A stretch of DNA of 56,318 nt from Desulfotomaculum sp. (GTDB lineage Bacteria > Bacillota > Desulfotomaculia > Desulfotomaculales > Desulfohalotomaculaceae). Within the stretch, counting starts at the first letter, position 1. Each line of letters starts with the position of its first letter. The position numbers were made by a program, and so were the translations under genes. Shown in pieces: positions 55,600-56,318 of the stretch. The DNA lies in NCBI GenBank assembly GCA_017656165.1, contig JACDOL010000006.1, forward strand, positions 1-56,318, read 5' to 3'. The notes beneath the pieces are model-generated. The model worked only from the letters and a program-made list of their open reading frames with translations, was not told where the DNA came from and did no database searches.

Positions 55600-56302
55600 A
55601 ATAGAAAACCTGGAAGTATATTACGGTGGAATTCACGCGCTGAAGGGAATCAGCTTGGAAGTACCCAAGAATAAAATTGTTACCCTGGTGGGAGCCAACG
55701 GGGCTGGGAAAAGTACTACCCTGCGGGCAGTAAGCGGGCTGGTTACCCCCTCAGCAGGGAAGATTATATTTGAGGGTAAGGATATTACCGGCTGGAAAAC
55801 GGTGGACATTGTTAAAAGCGGCATTACGCTGGTGCCCGAGGGGCGGCGAATATTTGCCAACCTCACGGTATTAGAAAATCTCAAGATGGGGGCTTATGCT
55901 CGAAAAGATAAGGAAGAAATAAAAAAAGACATGGAAAGGATATTTGAACGGTTTCCCAGGCTGAAAGAAAGGGAATGGCAGCAGGCAGGGACTCTTTCCG
56001 GGGGAGAACAGCAGATGCTGGCCATTGGCCGGGCCCTGATGGCCCGACCCAAGCTGCTGATGATGGACGAACCTTCCCTGGGACTGGCCCCGCTGCTGGT
56101 AGAAGAAGTTTTTGAGATTATTAAAGAAATTCACAGCCAAGGTATGACCATACTGCTGATTGAGCAGAACGCTCATGCTGCTCTACAGGTTGCCGACTAC
56201 GGTTATGTGCTGGAAACCGGGAAAATTGTATTGGAAGGCCCAGGTCAGGAACTGGCCAACAATGATGAAGTCCGCCGGGCTTACCTGGGTAAAGCGGAGT
56301 AG
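55592..56302 (+). CDS. livF: Branched-chain amino acid ABC transporter ATPase LivF
   Basis: Second ATPase subunit. Walker A GANGAGKST (about residue 36), signature LSGGEQQMLAIGRALM, Walker B LLMMDEPSLGLAP and the His-switch-region IEQNAH. 236 aa from ATG 55592, within livG (overlap of 8 nt); an in-frame upstream start at 55517 would run through livG and is not supported. Last gene of the operon and of the window; no terminator is seen in the remaining 16 nt. Confidence 0.95.
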   Translation: MLKIENLEVYYGGIHALKGISLEVPKNKIVTLVGANGAGKSTTLRAVSGLVTPSAGKIIFEGKDITGWKTVDIVKSGITLVPEGRRIFANLTVLENLKMGAYARKDKEEIKKDMERIFERFPRLKEREWQQAGTLSGGEQQMLAIGRALMARPKLLMMDEPSLGLAPLLVEEVFEIIKEIHSQGMTILLIEQNAHAALQVADYGYVLETGKIVLEGPGQELANNDEVRRAYLGKAE

Positions 56303-56318
56303 AATTGCGGGCGTTATA

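Overview
The window looks like a chromosome segment of an anaerobic, spore-forming, low-to-mid GC Firmicute, most like the Desulfotomaculum/Peptococcaceae group (inference). The reasons are strong Shine-Dalgarno sequences with many TTG/GTG starts, spoIIR, the rapZ-yvcK-whiA block, rpoN placed before a gap-pgk-tpiA-gpmI-eno operon, a membrane pyrophosphatase, and sigma-54/enhancer-binding-protein regulation. Genes are tightly packed, and hairpin terminators separate most transcription units.

Layout. 0-15 kb: uvrA; a convergent TetR / membrane-fusion protein / ABC-2 permease operon without an ATPase; uvrC; a HAD phosphatase; a ROK glucokinase; rapZ-yvcK-whiA; a metallo-beta-lactamase-fold protein; a hexapeptide acyltransferase; a DUF1405 membrane protein. 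15-25 kb: rpoN, the lower-glycolysis operon (GAPDH carries an extra ~21-residue segment), secG and hppA. 25.5-27 kb: HD protein, smpB and ssrA (tmRNA).

27-37 kb is an accessory block immediately downstream of ssrA, visibly more AT-rich in its first half. It begins with a decayed IS3-type transposase (containing a 30-bp perfect palindrome) and the 3' end of a group II intron. It then holds two divergent operons. Leftward: a sigma-54 enhancer-binding protein, a DUF917 protein, and a HyuA-like protein that has lost both phosphate-binding motifs. Rightward, behind a perfect -24/-12 promoter: an NCS1 permease, an intact DUF917 protein, an intact HyuA-type protein and a broken nitrilase-superfamily gene. 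I read this as a cyclic-amide (hydantoin-like) uptake and ring-opening system whose activator is co-transcribed with degenerate copies of the enzymes it probably controls. It is the best candidate here for an undescribed system.

37-49 kb: bioB behind a BirA-type operator, several small unknown genes, an EamA transporter, an SNF-family symporter, a methyltransferase, TerC, and a CsoR/CstR-family repressor divergent from an Fe-S protein / cytochrome b / zinc-ribbon operon, with matching operators on both sides. Then come a flavin reductase, an RlmL-type methyltransferase and spoIIR. 49-56 kb: a frameshifted DUF1858 gene, a cysteine-cluster protein, a YlbF-family protein and a complete branched-chain amino acid ABC transporter (livKHMGF).

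Beyond genes, I see a dispersed structured intergenic repeat (one full copy at 51.2 kb, partial copies at 49.3, 46.1, 15.05 and 7.77 kb) and two related hairpins with compensatory changes (19.06 and 25.35 kb). All calls rest on reading the sequence and on remembered family features; no database search was possible.
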